A DNA stretch of 12,483 nucleotides from contig JACMOF010000491.1 of assembly GCA_014378155.1 (NCBI GenBank), positions 1 through 12,483 of the forward strand, given 5' to 3'. Shown piece after piece: positions 6,320 through 12,483 of this stretch. The first letter of the stretch is position 1; the number at the start of each line of letters is the position of its first letter. Made by a program: the position numbers and the translations under genes. This DNA is from Caulobacter sp. (GTDB taxonomy: Bacteria > Pseudomonadota > Alphaproteobacteria > Caulobacterales > Caulobacteraceae). The notes below the pieces were generated by a model, which saw nothing but the letters and a program-made list of their open reading frames with translations, was not told the origin of the DNA and made no database searches.

Positions 6320-7090
6320 ATGATGCAGAACCTGTTTTCCCTGAAGGGCCGCGTGGCCCTGGTCACCGGCGGCTCGCGCGGCATCGGCAAGATGATCGCC
6401 GAGGGCTTCCTCACCTACGGCGCCCGCCGCGTCTATGTCTCGGCCCGCAAGGCCGCCGCCTGCGACGCCGCCGCCGAGGAGCTGTCGGCGATCGGCGAAT
6501 GTATCTCCCTGCCGGCCGACGTCTCGACGCTGGAAGGCATCAACGGCCTGGTGGCGCGGATCGCCGAGCGCGAGGACAAGCTCGATATCCTGGTCAATAA
6601 CGCCGGCGCCGCCTGGGGCGCACCCTTCGACGAGTTTCCTGAAAGTGGCTGGGACAAGGTCGTCGACCTCAACATGAAGACCCCGTTCTTCCTCACCCAG
6701 GCCCTGATTGGCCACCTGCGGGCGGCGGGCAAGGATCATGTAGCCAAGGTGATCAACATCGCCTCGATCGACGGCCAGTCGGTGGCGCATGAGGAGACCT
6801 ATCCCTACGGCGCGTCCAAGGCTGGCTTGCTGCACATGACCAAGCGCATGGCCTTGCGCCTGGCCCCCGACAACATCGCCGTCAGCTGCATCGCGCCCGG
6901 CGCCTTTGCGTCCGACATGAACAAGGTGGCTCGTGACCATTCCGACGCGGTGTCCAAGAGCATCCCGGCCGGCCGCATCGGCACGACTGAGGACATGGCG
7001 GGGGCGGCAATCTACCTGGCCTCGCGGGCCGGTGACTATGTGACGGGCTCGGCGGTGACCGTGGACGGCGGGGTCAGCTTCGCGCGGTGA
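6320..7090 (+). CDS. Short-chain dehydrogenase/reductase (classical SDR)
   Basis: This 256-residue cytoplasmic NAD(P)-dependent oxidoreductase carries all classical SDR motifs: cofactor loop TGGSRGIG at 16-23, NNAG at 93-96, catalytic Ser149, and the Y163-x-x-x-K167 pair in YPYGASK. The C-terminal VTGSAVTVDGG segment is typical of FabG/RhlG-like members acting on hydroxyacyl or other secondary alcohol substrates. An Arg two residues before the second Gly of the loop, and Arg in SARK after the second strand, suggest a preference for NADPH. Two ATG codons (6320 and 6323) are adjacent; the first is taken. It starts 11 nt after the NMO-family gene and ends the apparent operon, just before a palindrome shared with the convergent bpt gene. 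Substrate unknown. Confidence 0.92.
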   Translation: MMQNLFSLKGRVALVTGGSRGIGKMIAEGFLTYGARRVYVSARKAAACDAAAEELSAIGECISLPADVSTLEGINGLVARIAEREDKLDILVNNAGAAWGAPFDEFPESGWDKVVDLNMKTPFFLTQALIGHLRAAGKDHVAKVINIASIDGQSVAHEETYPYGASKAGLLHMTKRMALRLAPDNIAVSCIAPGAFASDMNKVARDHSDAVSKSIPAGRIGTTEDMAGAAIYLASRAGDYVTGSAVTVDGGVSFAR

Positions 7091-7100
7091 TCCGCAGCTG

Positions 7101-7125
7101 GGGGCAGGCGCATGCGCCTGTCCCC
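7101..7125. terminator. Palindromic hairpin between convergent genes, probable bidirectional terminator
   Basis: CAGGCGCATGCGCCTG (7105-7120) is a perfect 16-nt palindrome. It is extended outside by GGGG (7101-7104) and CCCC (7122-7125), with one bulged T at 7121. It begins 11 nt after the SDR stop and ends 9 nt before the bpt stop, in the only space between two converging genes. There is no T-run, so it would be an I-shaped or Rho-assisted terminator. The function is inferred from position. Confidence 0.55.
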
Positions 7126-7133
7126 AATCGTCG

Positions 7134-7991
7134 CTAAGGCTTACCCGGCGCGGGAAAACCCGCCAGCTCGGCGGGTTCGGCGTCGCTGAGCTCAACCCCG
7201 GCGTTGCGAGTCCCGCCGCCGCTGAGCGGCTTGGGTGGACGGGCGCCGCGTTCGCGGGCCGACATCAGAGCCCAGCCACCGGGCTTGAGGATCTCCAGCG
7301 GCGAGTAGCGGGCCTTGTAGGCCATCTTCTCGCTGCCTGGCACCCAATAGCCGAGATAGACGTAGGGCAAGCTGTTCACGCCCGCCTGGACGATATGGTC
7401 CAGGATGATGAACGAGCCCAGGCTGCGCTTGACCTGGGTGGGGTCGTAGAAGCTGTAGACCAGCGACAGGCCGTCGGCGAGCACATCGACCAGCACGCAG
7501 GCGATCAGGTCGCCAGGGCCCCGATCCTGAGAGCGCAAACGGTATTCGATAAGGTGGGTGCGAACCGCCGTGTCCTCGACCATGGCCACATAGTCGGGCC
7601 AGGTCATCTCGGCCATGCCGCCGTCGGCGTGGCGGGTCAGCAGGTACCGGCGCAGCAGTTCGAACTGTTCGAGCGTCGCCTCGGCCTCAACCAGGTGGCG
7701 TTGAAGATCGCTATTGCGGCCCAGGACCTTGCGCTCCGAGCGCGAAAGGACGTATTCGCCGGCCGGTGCGCGGGCCGACTGGCAGGCCCGGCAGGTCTCG
7801 CAGGCGGGGCGGTAAGCGATGTTCTGCGAGCGGCGGAAGCCAACCTGGGTCAGGCTGTCATTGACGGTCGGGCCATCGGACAGCGGCAGGTGGGCGAAGA
7901 CTTTCCGTTCCTCGCGGCCCGGCAGATACGGGCACGGCGTGGGCGCCGTCAGGAAGAAGCGCAGCTGTCGCGTGGGGAAATGCTGCGTCAC
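7134..7991 (-). CDS. bpt: Aspartate/glutamate leucyltransferase (arginyltransferase family), Bpt
   Basis: This 285-residue enzyme attaches an amino acid from aminoacyl-tRNA, leucine in the Bpt subfamily, to proteins with N-terminal Asp or Glu. It thereby creates N-degrons for ClpS/ClpAP. Diagnostic segments are CPYLPGREERKVF at 20-32, SQNIAYRPACETCRACQS at 55-72 with its cluster of Cys residues, FYDPTQVKRSLGSFIILDHI in the GNAT-like half, and YLGYWVPGSEKMAYKARYSPLEI. The length fits the bacterial subfamily, although the tail past about residue 240 is Pro/Gly-rich and variable. The start is GTG at 7991; GAGGA lies some 14 nt upstream, a rather long spacing. It follows motB on the same strand after 117 nt that hold a 12-nt palindrome, so the two may or may not share a transcript. 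Confidence 0.94.
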   Translation of the reverse strand: MTQHFPTRQLRFFLTAPTPCPYLPGREERKVFAHLPLSDGPTVNDSLTQVGFRRSQNIAYRPACETCRACQSARAPAGEYVLSRSERKVLGRNSDLQRHLVEAEATLEQFELLRRYLLTRHADGGMAEMTWPDYVAMVEDTAVRTHLIEYRLRSQDRGPGDLIACVLVDVLADGLSLVYSFYDPTQVKRSLGSFIILDHIVQAGVNSLPYVYLGYWVPGSEKMAYKARYSPLEILKPGGWALMSARERGARPPKPLSGGGTRNAGVELSDAEPAELAGFPAPGKP

Positions 7992-8057
7992 GGAAAGCGC
8001 CTGTTCCTCTAGGGAGCCCGGTTGGGGGCTGATAAGCGATTAGGCGGTATCTGTGAG

Positions 8058-8080
8058 GCTTGCGCAAGCTGCGCCGCAGC
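8058..8080 (-). terminator. Short palindromes after motB, possible attenuator or terminator
   Basis: The motB-bpt gap holds GCTTGCGCAAGC (8058-8069), a perfect 12-nt palindrome. It is followed on the plus strand by GCTGC-gcc-GCAGC (8068-8080), which shares two bases with it, so the two stems are mutually exclusive. There is no T-run. It could end part of the motB transcription or simply separate the genes. Confidence 0.3.
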
Positions 8081-8108
8081 CAAGAGCGGCTTAGCGCCAC
8101 AGGTCTGG

Positions 8109-9008
8109 TCAGAGGCCATCGGGAAGCACTGGCTTTTCGCGCAGAAGCACGATGGACATACGTCGGTTGCCCGCCAGAGTGGGGTCGTCCGCATATAGCG
8201 GCTCGGAATTGGCCTTGCCCGACACTTGGTAGATGCGGTCTTCGTCGACGCCCACGCTGCGCAGCACCTGGCGCGAGGCGTCGGCGCGTTCTGCCGACAG
8301 GGACCAGTCGCTGTCGGCGCGCTTGCCGTCCGGGCTGGCGCTGGTGTGCCCCGAGATGGTGATGCGGTTGGGCAGTTGGTTGATCACCTTGGCCACGGCG
8401 CGCAGCAGGATCCGGGCCCGGTCGTTAGGTTCGCGCGAGTTCTCCTTGAACATCGAGCGGCCGTCCTGGTCGATCAGTTGGATGCGCAGGCCCTCGGGGG
8501 TCTGGTCGATCATGATCTGCTTCGACAGCTCGGCCAGCTCCGGCATGTCCTGCAGCGACTGGCGCAGCGATTGGGCGGCCGAGGCGAAACTGTCCTGCTC
8601 CTTCTTGGCCAGGGCGTCACGCAGGGCTTGCTCGCTGGCCGAGTCGAGGCTGGCGGCAGTCGAGCTCTGGCCGTCCTTGGTGGTTTCGGTCGGGGCCTCG
8701 GGGGCCATCTGCTGGATCACCGACATCTTGCCGTCGGCCTTGGCGCCGTCGTCGCCCAGCGAGGTGCCGCCCAGAATGCCGCCCGAGCCGCTGGTGCTGG
8801 ACGAGATCGAGGCCGGCGCGAAATAGTCGGCGATGCCTGCCTTCTGTTCGGGGCTGGTGGTGTTGAGCAGCCACATCAGCAGGAAGAAGGCCATCATCGC
8901 GGTCACGAAGTCGGCATAGGCGACCTTCCAGGCGCCGCCGTGGTGACCCCCACCGACGACCTTCTTGACCTTCTTGATGATGATCGGCTGTTCGCCGCTG
9001 ACCGCCAT
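8109..9008 (-). CDS. motB: Flagellar motor stator protein MotB
   Basis: This 299-residue inner-membrane protein pairs with MotA to form the proton channel that drives flagellar rotation. After a basic, His/Gly-rich cytoplasmic N-terminus, a single membrane segment (about 28-49, GAWKVAYADFVTAMMAFFLLMWLL) contains Asp33, the equivalent of the essential proton-binding Asp32 of E. coli. The segment SPEQKAGIADYFAP at 52-65 fits the plug that closes the channel before assembly. A Ser/Gly-rich linker precedes the OmpA-like peptidoglycan-binding domain at about 169-291 (ISGHTSAS, WSLSAERADASRQVL, NRRMSIVLL). No motA lies next to it, so the partner must be encoded elsewhere. The ATG at 9008 has only a weak ribosome-binding site and is preceded within 6-19 nt by two TTAA half-sites. 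Confidence 0.95.
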   Translation of the reverse strand: MAVSGEQPIIIKKVKKVVGGGHHGGAWKVAYADFVTAMMAFFLLMWLLNTTSPEQKAGIADYFAPASISSSTSGSGGILGGTSLGDDGAKADGKMSVIQQMAPEAPTETTKDGQSSTAASLDSASEQALRDALAKKEQDSFASAAQSLRQSLQDMPELAELSKQIMIDQTPEGLRIQLIDQDGRSMFKENSREPNDRARILLRAVAKVINQLPNRITISGHTSASPDGKRADSDWSLSAERADASRQVLRSVGVDEDRIYQVSGKANSEPLYADDPTLAGNRRMSIVLLREKPVLPDGL

Positions 9009-9013
9009 GGTGC

Positions 9014-9027
9014 TTAAGCCTGCTTAA
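9014..9027. promoter_or_regulatory. Paired TTAA half-sites upstream of motB (CtrA-like, off-spacing)
   Basis: TTAA at 9014-9017 and 9024-9027 are separated by 6 nt. On the minus strand they form a direct repeat TTAAGCA-ggc-TTAAGCA. In Caulobacter the cell-cycle regulator CtrA binds TTAA-N7-TTAA, so this is one base short of consensus. It also overlaps the motB ribosome-binding region instead of lying at -35. Binding is possible but not strongly supported. Confidence 0.25.
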
Positions 9028-9125
9028 CCCAGTTCGATGGAACCTGAGGCCTGGACGTTAAAATGGCGTTGCGATCAGGGCCGGGAAGGGCGATGTCGGA
9101 CCCGCTTTCACAGGGAGTTGGCGGC

Positions 9126-9980
9126 ATGAAAACGGCGTTTATCGGTCTGGGCGTGATGGGCTACCCGATGGCGGGCCACCTGAAGACCGCCGGCCACGAG
9201 GTTTCCGTCTTCAATCGCAGCCCCGACAAGGCCCGTCGCTGGGCCGCCGAGCACTGCGGCGCGGCCTTTGAGACCGTCGAGGAAGCTGTCGGAGGCTGCG
9301 AGCTGGTGGTGCTGTGCGTGGGCAATGACGACGACGTCCGCAGCGTTGCGGCGAGGGTGCTTCCGGCGATGGGCGAGGCGGGCGTGATCGTCGACCACAC
9401 CACCACCTCGGCCGTCGTTGCGCGCGAGATGGCCGAACTGGCGGGCCAGAGCGGCCGGTTCTTCATCGACGCGCCGGTCTCGGGCGGACAGGTCGGCGCG
9501 GTGAACGGTCAGCTGACGATCATGGCGGGCGGCGACGCCGCCGCCTTCGCGCGGATCGAGCCGGTCATCGACGCCTATGCCAAGGCCATCCGGCGGATGG
9601 GCGAGGTCGGCACGGGCCAACTGACCAAGATGTGCAACCAGATCGCCATCGCCAGCCTGGTTCAGGGCGTCGCCGAGGCCCTGCACTTCGCCAAGCGCGC
9701 CGGCCTGCCGACCGATGACGTGCTGGCCGCGATCTCCAAGGGCGCGGCCCAATCCTGGCAGATGGAAAACCGTTGGGCGACGATGGCGGAGGGCAAGTTC
9801 GACTTCGGCTTCGCCGTCGACTGGATGCGCAAGGATCTCGGCATCGCCTTGGACGAGGCGGCCCGCAACGGCGCGCGCTTGGAGTCCACGGCGATGGTCG
9901 ATACCTTCTACAGTGAGGTTCAGGCCTCGGGCGGAAATCGCTGGGATACGTCCAGCCTCGTGGCCCGGTTGGAGAAGTAG
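9126..9980 (+). CDS. NAD(P)-dependent beta-hydroxyacid dehydrogenase (3-hydroxyisobutyrate dehydrogenase family)
   Basis: This 284-residue cytoplasmic dehydrogenase has the N-terminal Rossmann motif GLGVMG at 7-12, substrate-binding DAPVSGG at 115-121, and the catalytic Lys168 in GTGQLTKMCNQ. An all-helical C-terminal domain includes FAVDWMRKDLGIAL. The family includes 3-hydroxyisobutyrate dehydrogenase (valine breakdown), tartronate semialdehyde reductase and glyoxylate/succinic semialdehyde reductases, and sequence alone does not decide among them. I chose the ATG at 9126 over the open frame's earlier start (9063) because it has GGGAG upstream and places the Rossmann strand directly at the N-terminus, as is usual. 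The MetX-like hydrolase gene begins 3 nt after its stop, so the two are almost certainly co-translated. Confidence 0.92.
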   Translation: MKTAFIGLGVMGYPMAGHLKTAGHEVSVFNRSPDKARRWAAEHCGAAFETVEEAVGGCELVVLCVGNDDDVRSVAARVLPAMGEAGVIVDHTTTSAVVAREMAELAGQSGRFFIDAPVSGGQVGAVNGQLTIMAGGDAAAFARIEPVIDAYAKAIRRMGEVGTGQLTKMCNQIAIASLVQGVAEALHFAKRAGLPTDDVLAAISKGAAQSWQMENRWATMAEGKFDFGFAVDWMRKDLGIALDEAARNGARLESTAMVDTFYSEVQASGGNRWDTSSLVARLEK

Positions 9981-9983
9981 ATC

Positions 9984-11075
9984 ATGCGCAAGCTTGCGAC
10001 TGCTCTGGCGGCCTGCGCCGCGTTCCTGGCCTCCGCCGCCATTGTAGCGCCTGCTTGGGCCGCGCCCGCCATCGCGCCCAAGGAAGGCAACTTCGTGGTG
10101 CGGGACTTCAAGTTCCGTTCTGGCGAGACCCTGCCGGAGTTGAGGCTGCACTACACCACCTTCGGCGAGCCCAAGCGCGACGCCGCCGGCCATGTGACCA
10201 ATGCGGTCATGGTGCTGCATGGCACCGGCGGCACGGGCAAACAGTTCCTCAATCCGGCGTTCGCCGACACGCTTATGGCGCCTGGCGGCCTGCTGGATCC
10301 GGCCGAGTACTATGTGATCCTGCCGGATGGCATCGGCCACGGCCAGTCGTCCAAGCCCAGCGACGGCCTGCGCGCCAAGTTTCCCAAGTACGACTATGAC
10401 GACATGGTCCTGGCGCAGTATCTGTTGCTGACCCAGGGGCTAAAGGTCGATCACCTGCGGCTCCTGCTTGGGACCTCCATGGGCTGCATGCATGGCTTCG
10501 TCTGGGGCGAGACCTACCCTGACTTCGCCGACGCCCTGGCTCCGTTCGCCTGTCTGCCCAACGAAATCGCCGGCCGCAACCGGATCTGGCGCAAGCTGTT
10601 GATCGACGCCGTCACCCAGGACCCGGCCTGGAAGGGCGGCGACTATGTGCAAGAGCCCAGGGAAGGCCTGCGCACCGCCCTGGGCCTGCTGATCGTGGCC
10701 GGCCTCGCGCCATTGCCGACCCAGATCGCTCAGCCGACCCGTGACGCCGCCGACAAGTTCGTCGACGACTATTTCGCCGCTCGCCTGTCGGCGCTGGACG
10801 CCAACGACCTGATCTACCAAGTGGCCGCGTCGCGGAACTACAACCCGTCGCCAAAGCTGGAGTCGATCACCCAGCCGGTGCTGTGGATCAATTCGGCCGA
10901 CGACTTCATCAACCCGCCGGAACTGGGCATCGCCGAGGTCCAGGCCAAGCGGCTGAAGCATGGGACGTTCGTGCTGCTGCCAGCGTCCGAGAAGACGCGC
11001 GGCCATGGCAGCCACACAGTTGCGGCGCTGTGGAAGGACCGGTTGGCGGCGTTGATGAAGGCGACTGAGCGGTAG
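9984..11075 (+). CDS. Secreted MetX-like alpha/beta hydrolase
   Basis: This 363-residue protein has a clear signal peptide (MRK, then a long Ala/Leu core, likely cut after AWA near 26), so it is exported. The body is an alpha/beta hydrolase of the homoserine O-acetyltransferase (MetX) type: the HGTGGTG oxyanion region at 79-85, nucleophile elbow GTSMG at 163-167 with Ser165, acid Asp306 or Asp307 in SADDFINPPE, and base His341 in GHGSH. True MetX enzymes are cytoplasmic and have GGSMGG at the elbow, so methionine synthesis is unlikely and a periplasmic hydrolase or acyltransferase is the better description. Its ribosome-binding site, GGAGAAG, lies inside the end of the preceding dehydrogenase gene, 3 nt separate the two, and coupling is expected. 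A hairpin follows the stop. Substrate unknown. Confidence 0.88.
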   Translation: MRKLATALAACAAFLASAAIVAPAWAAPAIAPKEGNFVVRDFKFRSGETLPELRLHYTTFGEPKRDAAGHVTNAVMVLHGTGGTGKQFLNPAFADTLMAPGGLLDPAEYYVILPDGIGHGQSSKPSDGLRAKFPKYDYDDMVLAQYLLLTQGLKVDHLRLLLGTSMGCMHGFVWGETYPDFADALAPFACLPNEIAGRNRIWRKLLIDAVTQDPAWKGGDYVQEPREGLRTALGLLIVAGLAPLPTQIAQPTRDAADKFVDDYFAARLSALDANDLIYQVAASRNYNPSPKLESITQPVLWINSADDFINPPELGIAEVQAKRLKHGTFVLLPASEKTRGHGSHTVAALWKDRLAALMKATER

Positions 11076-11079
11076 CCAT

Positions 11080-11103
11080 AAATCCTCCCTGAGGGAAGGA
11101 TTT
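11080..11103 (+). terminator. Hairpin after the MetX-like gene, probable terminator
   Basis: AAATCCT (11080-11086) pairs with AGGATTT (11097-11103). After one C/A mismatch the stem continues with CC/GG around a small loop. It begins 4 nt after the stop codon. The A-rich start and T-rich end of the stem allow it to work in both directions, though the T-run is short. Confidence 0.5.
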
Positions 11104-11217
11104 GCTACTCCGCCGCCCCCTTCAGCACGGGCGACTGTCGCCAAGGTCGGCGTGGATCGAAGCTTTTGCGCGGCCGGGCGCCTCGGAACGATCCAGGACG
11201 CCCGCCGCGGTGGGCGA

Positions 11218-11475
11218 CTACCGCCCCTCGACCCAGAGGCTCAAGGGCTGCTTCTCCTCGTGGCGCACCAGGATGGCGTAGCCGACCGCGAACACCGCGA
11301 TCCCTACGGCGACCGCCCCCAGGAAGCCGCCCGGCGTGGCGAAACACACGGTCAGGGCCGAGATGACCGTGGCCAATCCCAGCATGCACCATCGCAGCAG
11401 GATGCTGAATCCGTGATAGGTCTGCTCGTGGGCCAGCAGGTCGGGTTTTCCGGCGTCGTTGAAGTCGGCGTCCAT
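11218..11475 (-). CDS. Small membrane protein, aa3-type cytochrome c oxidase subunit IV-like
   Basis: This 85-residue protein is read from an ATG with a strong Shine-Dalgarno sequence (GGAGGT, spacing 6 nt), which fixes the start at 11475 and not at the earlier one possible at 11532. Its hydrophilic N-terminus has the phrase LLAHEQTYHGF (13-23), reminiscent of the HE.TY.GF motif of the short subunit IV of alphaproteobacterial aa3-type cytochrome c oxidase. Two hydrophobic segments follow, about 26-44 and 50-70, then a charged tail. The best-known subunit IV is shorter with one helix, so this is a long version. No other oxidase subunit is nearby. It follows hemB on the same strand by 117 nt, a loose link through haem supply. 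The gene is near certain; the function is moderately supported. Confidence 0.8.
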   Translation of the reverse strand: MDADFNDAGKPDLLAHEQTYHGFSILLRWCMLGLATVISALTVCFATPGGFLGAVAVGIAVFAVGYAILVRHEEKQPLSLWVEGR

Positions 11476-11592
11476 CGCGTTACCTCCATGGGCACGGTCT
11501 CGGGCCGTCGTACGCGGCCTCGGGCCGAACACTGGACCCGAGACTACGCCTGTTTTGGCTCGCGCGCGAGGGCGCCCAGCGGCGGCCCGAAC

Positions 11593-12483
11593 TCAGCCCA
11601 GCTTCTCGGCCGCCCATGGCGCGAAATAGCTGATGATGCCCGCGGCGCCGGCCCGCTTGAAAGCGGTCAGGCTCTCGAGGATGGCCCGCTCCTCGTCGAT
11701 CCAGCCGTTCATGCCGGCGGCCTTGATCATCGCGTATTCGCCCGACACCTGGAAGGCGTAGGTGGGCATGCGGAATTCCTCGACCAGGCGGCGCAGGATG
11801 TCGAGATAGGGCATGCCCGGCTTGACCATAATCATGTCGGCCCCTTCGGCGATGTCGAGGGCCACCTCGCGGATCGCCTCCTCGGTGTTGGCCGGGTCCA
11901 TCTGGTAGGTCTTCTTATCGCCCAATCCTTGACCATTGGGGCCGGACGACAGCTTGGCCGAGCCGATGGCGTCGCGGTAGGGGCCGTAGAAGGCCGAGGC
12001 GTATTTGGCGGCGTAGGACATGATCATGGTGTCCTGGAAACCCGCGCCCTCCAGGGCCGCGCGCAGGGCGCCGACCCGGCCGTCCATCATGTCGGAGGGG
12101 GCCAGGATGTCGGCCCCCGCTTCAGCCTGCATAAGCCCCTGTTCGATCAGCCGCTCGATGGTGGGATCGTTGAGGATGCGCCCGCCCTCGACCACGCCGT
12201 CGTGGCCGTGGTCGGTGAAGGGGTCGAGCGCCACGTCGCACATGATGCCGACCTCGGGGGCGGCGTCCTTCATGGCCTTGACGGCGCGGGGGATGACGCC
12301 GTCGGGATCGGCGGCGATCGAACCCGTTGCGTCCTTCCGCGAGCCGTCGATGTGCGGAAAGATGGCGATGGCGGGAATGCCGAGGTCACGGGCTCGCACG
12401 GCGGCCTTGGCGGCGTCCTTGACCGACAGGCGTTCGACTCCCGGCATCGAGGCCACGGGGATGGTCCCTTCGCCCTCATGCAC
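11593..12483 (-). CDS. hemB: Delta-aminolevulinic acid dehydratase (porphobilinogen synthase), 5' truncated
   Basis: This is the C-terminal 296 residues of HemB; the first few dozen residues lie beyond the right edge. The enzyme condenses two 5-aminolevulinate molecules to porphobilinogen in haem and tetrapyrrole synthesis, in the cytoplasm as a homo-oligomer. Both active-site lysines are present, in MSYAAKYASAFYGP (fragment residue 160) and MVKPGMPYLDI (residue 221, the Schiff-base Lys). The metal-binding stretch reads CDVALDPFTDHGHDG, with Asp and Ala where zinc-type enzymes have the three-Cys cluster. This marks the Mg2+-type or zinc-independent class found in Pseudomonas and many alphaproteobacteria. 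The first codon in the window is an internal Val. The stop at 11593 is followed after 117 nt by the small oxidase subunit-like gene on the same strand. Confidence 0.97.
   Translation of the reverse strand: MHEGEGTIPVASMPGVERLSVKDAAKAAVRARDLGIPAIAIFPHIDGSRKDATGSIAADPDGVIPRAVKAMKDAAPEVGIMCDVALDPFTDHGHDGVVEGGRILNDPTIERLIEQGLMQAEAGADILAPSDMMDGRVGALRAALEGAGFQDTMIMSYAAKYASAFYGPYRDAIGSAKLSSGPNGQGLGDKKTYQMDPANTEEAIREVALDIAEGADMIMVKPGMPYLDILRRLVEEFRMPTYAFQVSGEYAMIKAAGMNGWIDEERAILESLTAFKRAGAAGIISYFAPWAAEKLG

Noticed and set aside
9063..9125. 21-residue N-terminal extension of the beta-hydroxyacid dehydrogenase
   Set aside because: The ATG at 9126 has a better ribosome-binding site and puts the Rossmann strand at the N-terminus, as in the family.
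9984..11075. metX (homoserine O-acetyltransferase) for methionine synthesis
   Set aside because: The protein has a signal peptide and lacks the GGSMGG elbow, so a cytoplasmic biosynthetic role is unlikely.
1..12483. A defence island, prophage, integron or CRISPR array
   Set aside because: No transposase, integrase, phage structural gene, regularly spaced repeat array or defence-type domain was seen on either strand; the content is ordinary chromosomal genes.

Overview
The window is GC-rich (high GC at third codon positions) and reads as a chromosomal segment of an alphaproteobacterium, most likely Caulobacter or a close relative. This rests on three things: alphaproteobacterial gene types (an aa3-type cytochrome oxidase subunit IV-like protein, a Bpt-type aminoacyl-tRNA-protein transferase, an Asp-type HemB); several candidate promoters resembling the Caulobacter housekeeping pattern TTGaCgS-N10-14-GCTANAWC; and the general protein flavour. 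No database was consulted, so the genus is an inference. I see no phage, transposase, integrase, CRISPR or plasmid gene. Most of the window is ordinary chromosome.

Layout. 1-175 is the tail of a plus-strand gene, possibly a MarR-type regulator. 199-304 is a hairpin pair resembling a REP element. 327-2133 (minus) is a tightly overlapped three-gene operon: HSL-type esterase, DUF188/YaiI-type protein, then ArfB ribosome rescue hydrolase. 2134-2579 has no convincing protein gene but holds a candidate promoter, a run of hairpins and a strong intrinsic terminator, which together suggest a small RNA. A 74-residue coiled-coil-like protein (2580-2804, plus) and a tRNA-Thr(UGU) (minus) follow. From 3031 to 7090 (plus) lie a secreted beta-lactamase-fold serine hydrolase, then an apparent operon of quinone oxidoreductase-like MDR enzyme, NMO-family flavoprotein and SDR reductase. 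It ends at a palindrome shared with the convergent bpt gene. bpt and motB are read on the minus strand. Divergently from motB run a beta-hydroxyacid dehydrogenase and a secreted MetX-like alpha/beta hydrolase, only 3 nt apart. On the minus strand at the right edge are a small two-helix membrane protein of the cytochrome oxidase subunit IV type and the 5'-truncated hemB.

How the genes fit together. Two housekeeping quality-control functions (ArfB rescue of stalled ribosomes, Bpt tagging for the N-degron pathway), one motility gene (motB) and one haem biosynthesis gene (hemB) are interspersed with redox and hydrolase genes of unknown substrate. The serine hydrolase/MDR/NMO/SDR group could be a small catabolic or detoxification module, with ester cleavage outside the cytoplasm followed by cytoplasmic redox steps. 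That is inference from gene order only. The items most worth checking are the putative structured RNA at about 2277-2505, the REP-like repeat, and the NMO-family protein that has Phe where the family's catalytic His is expected.
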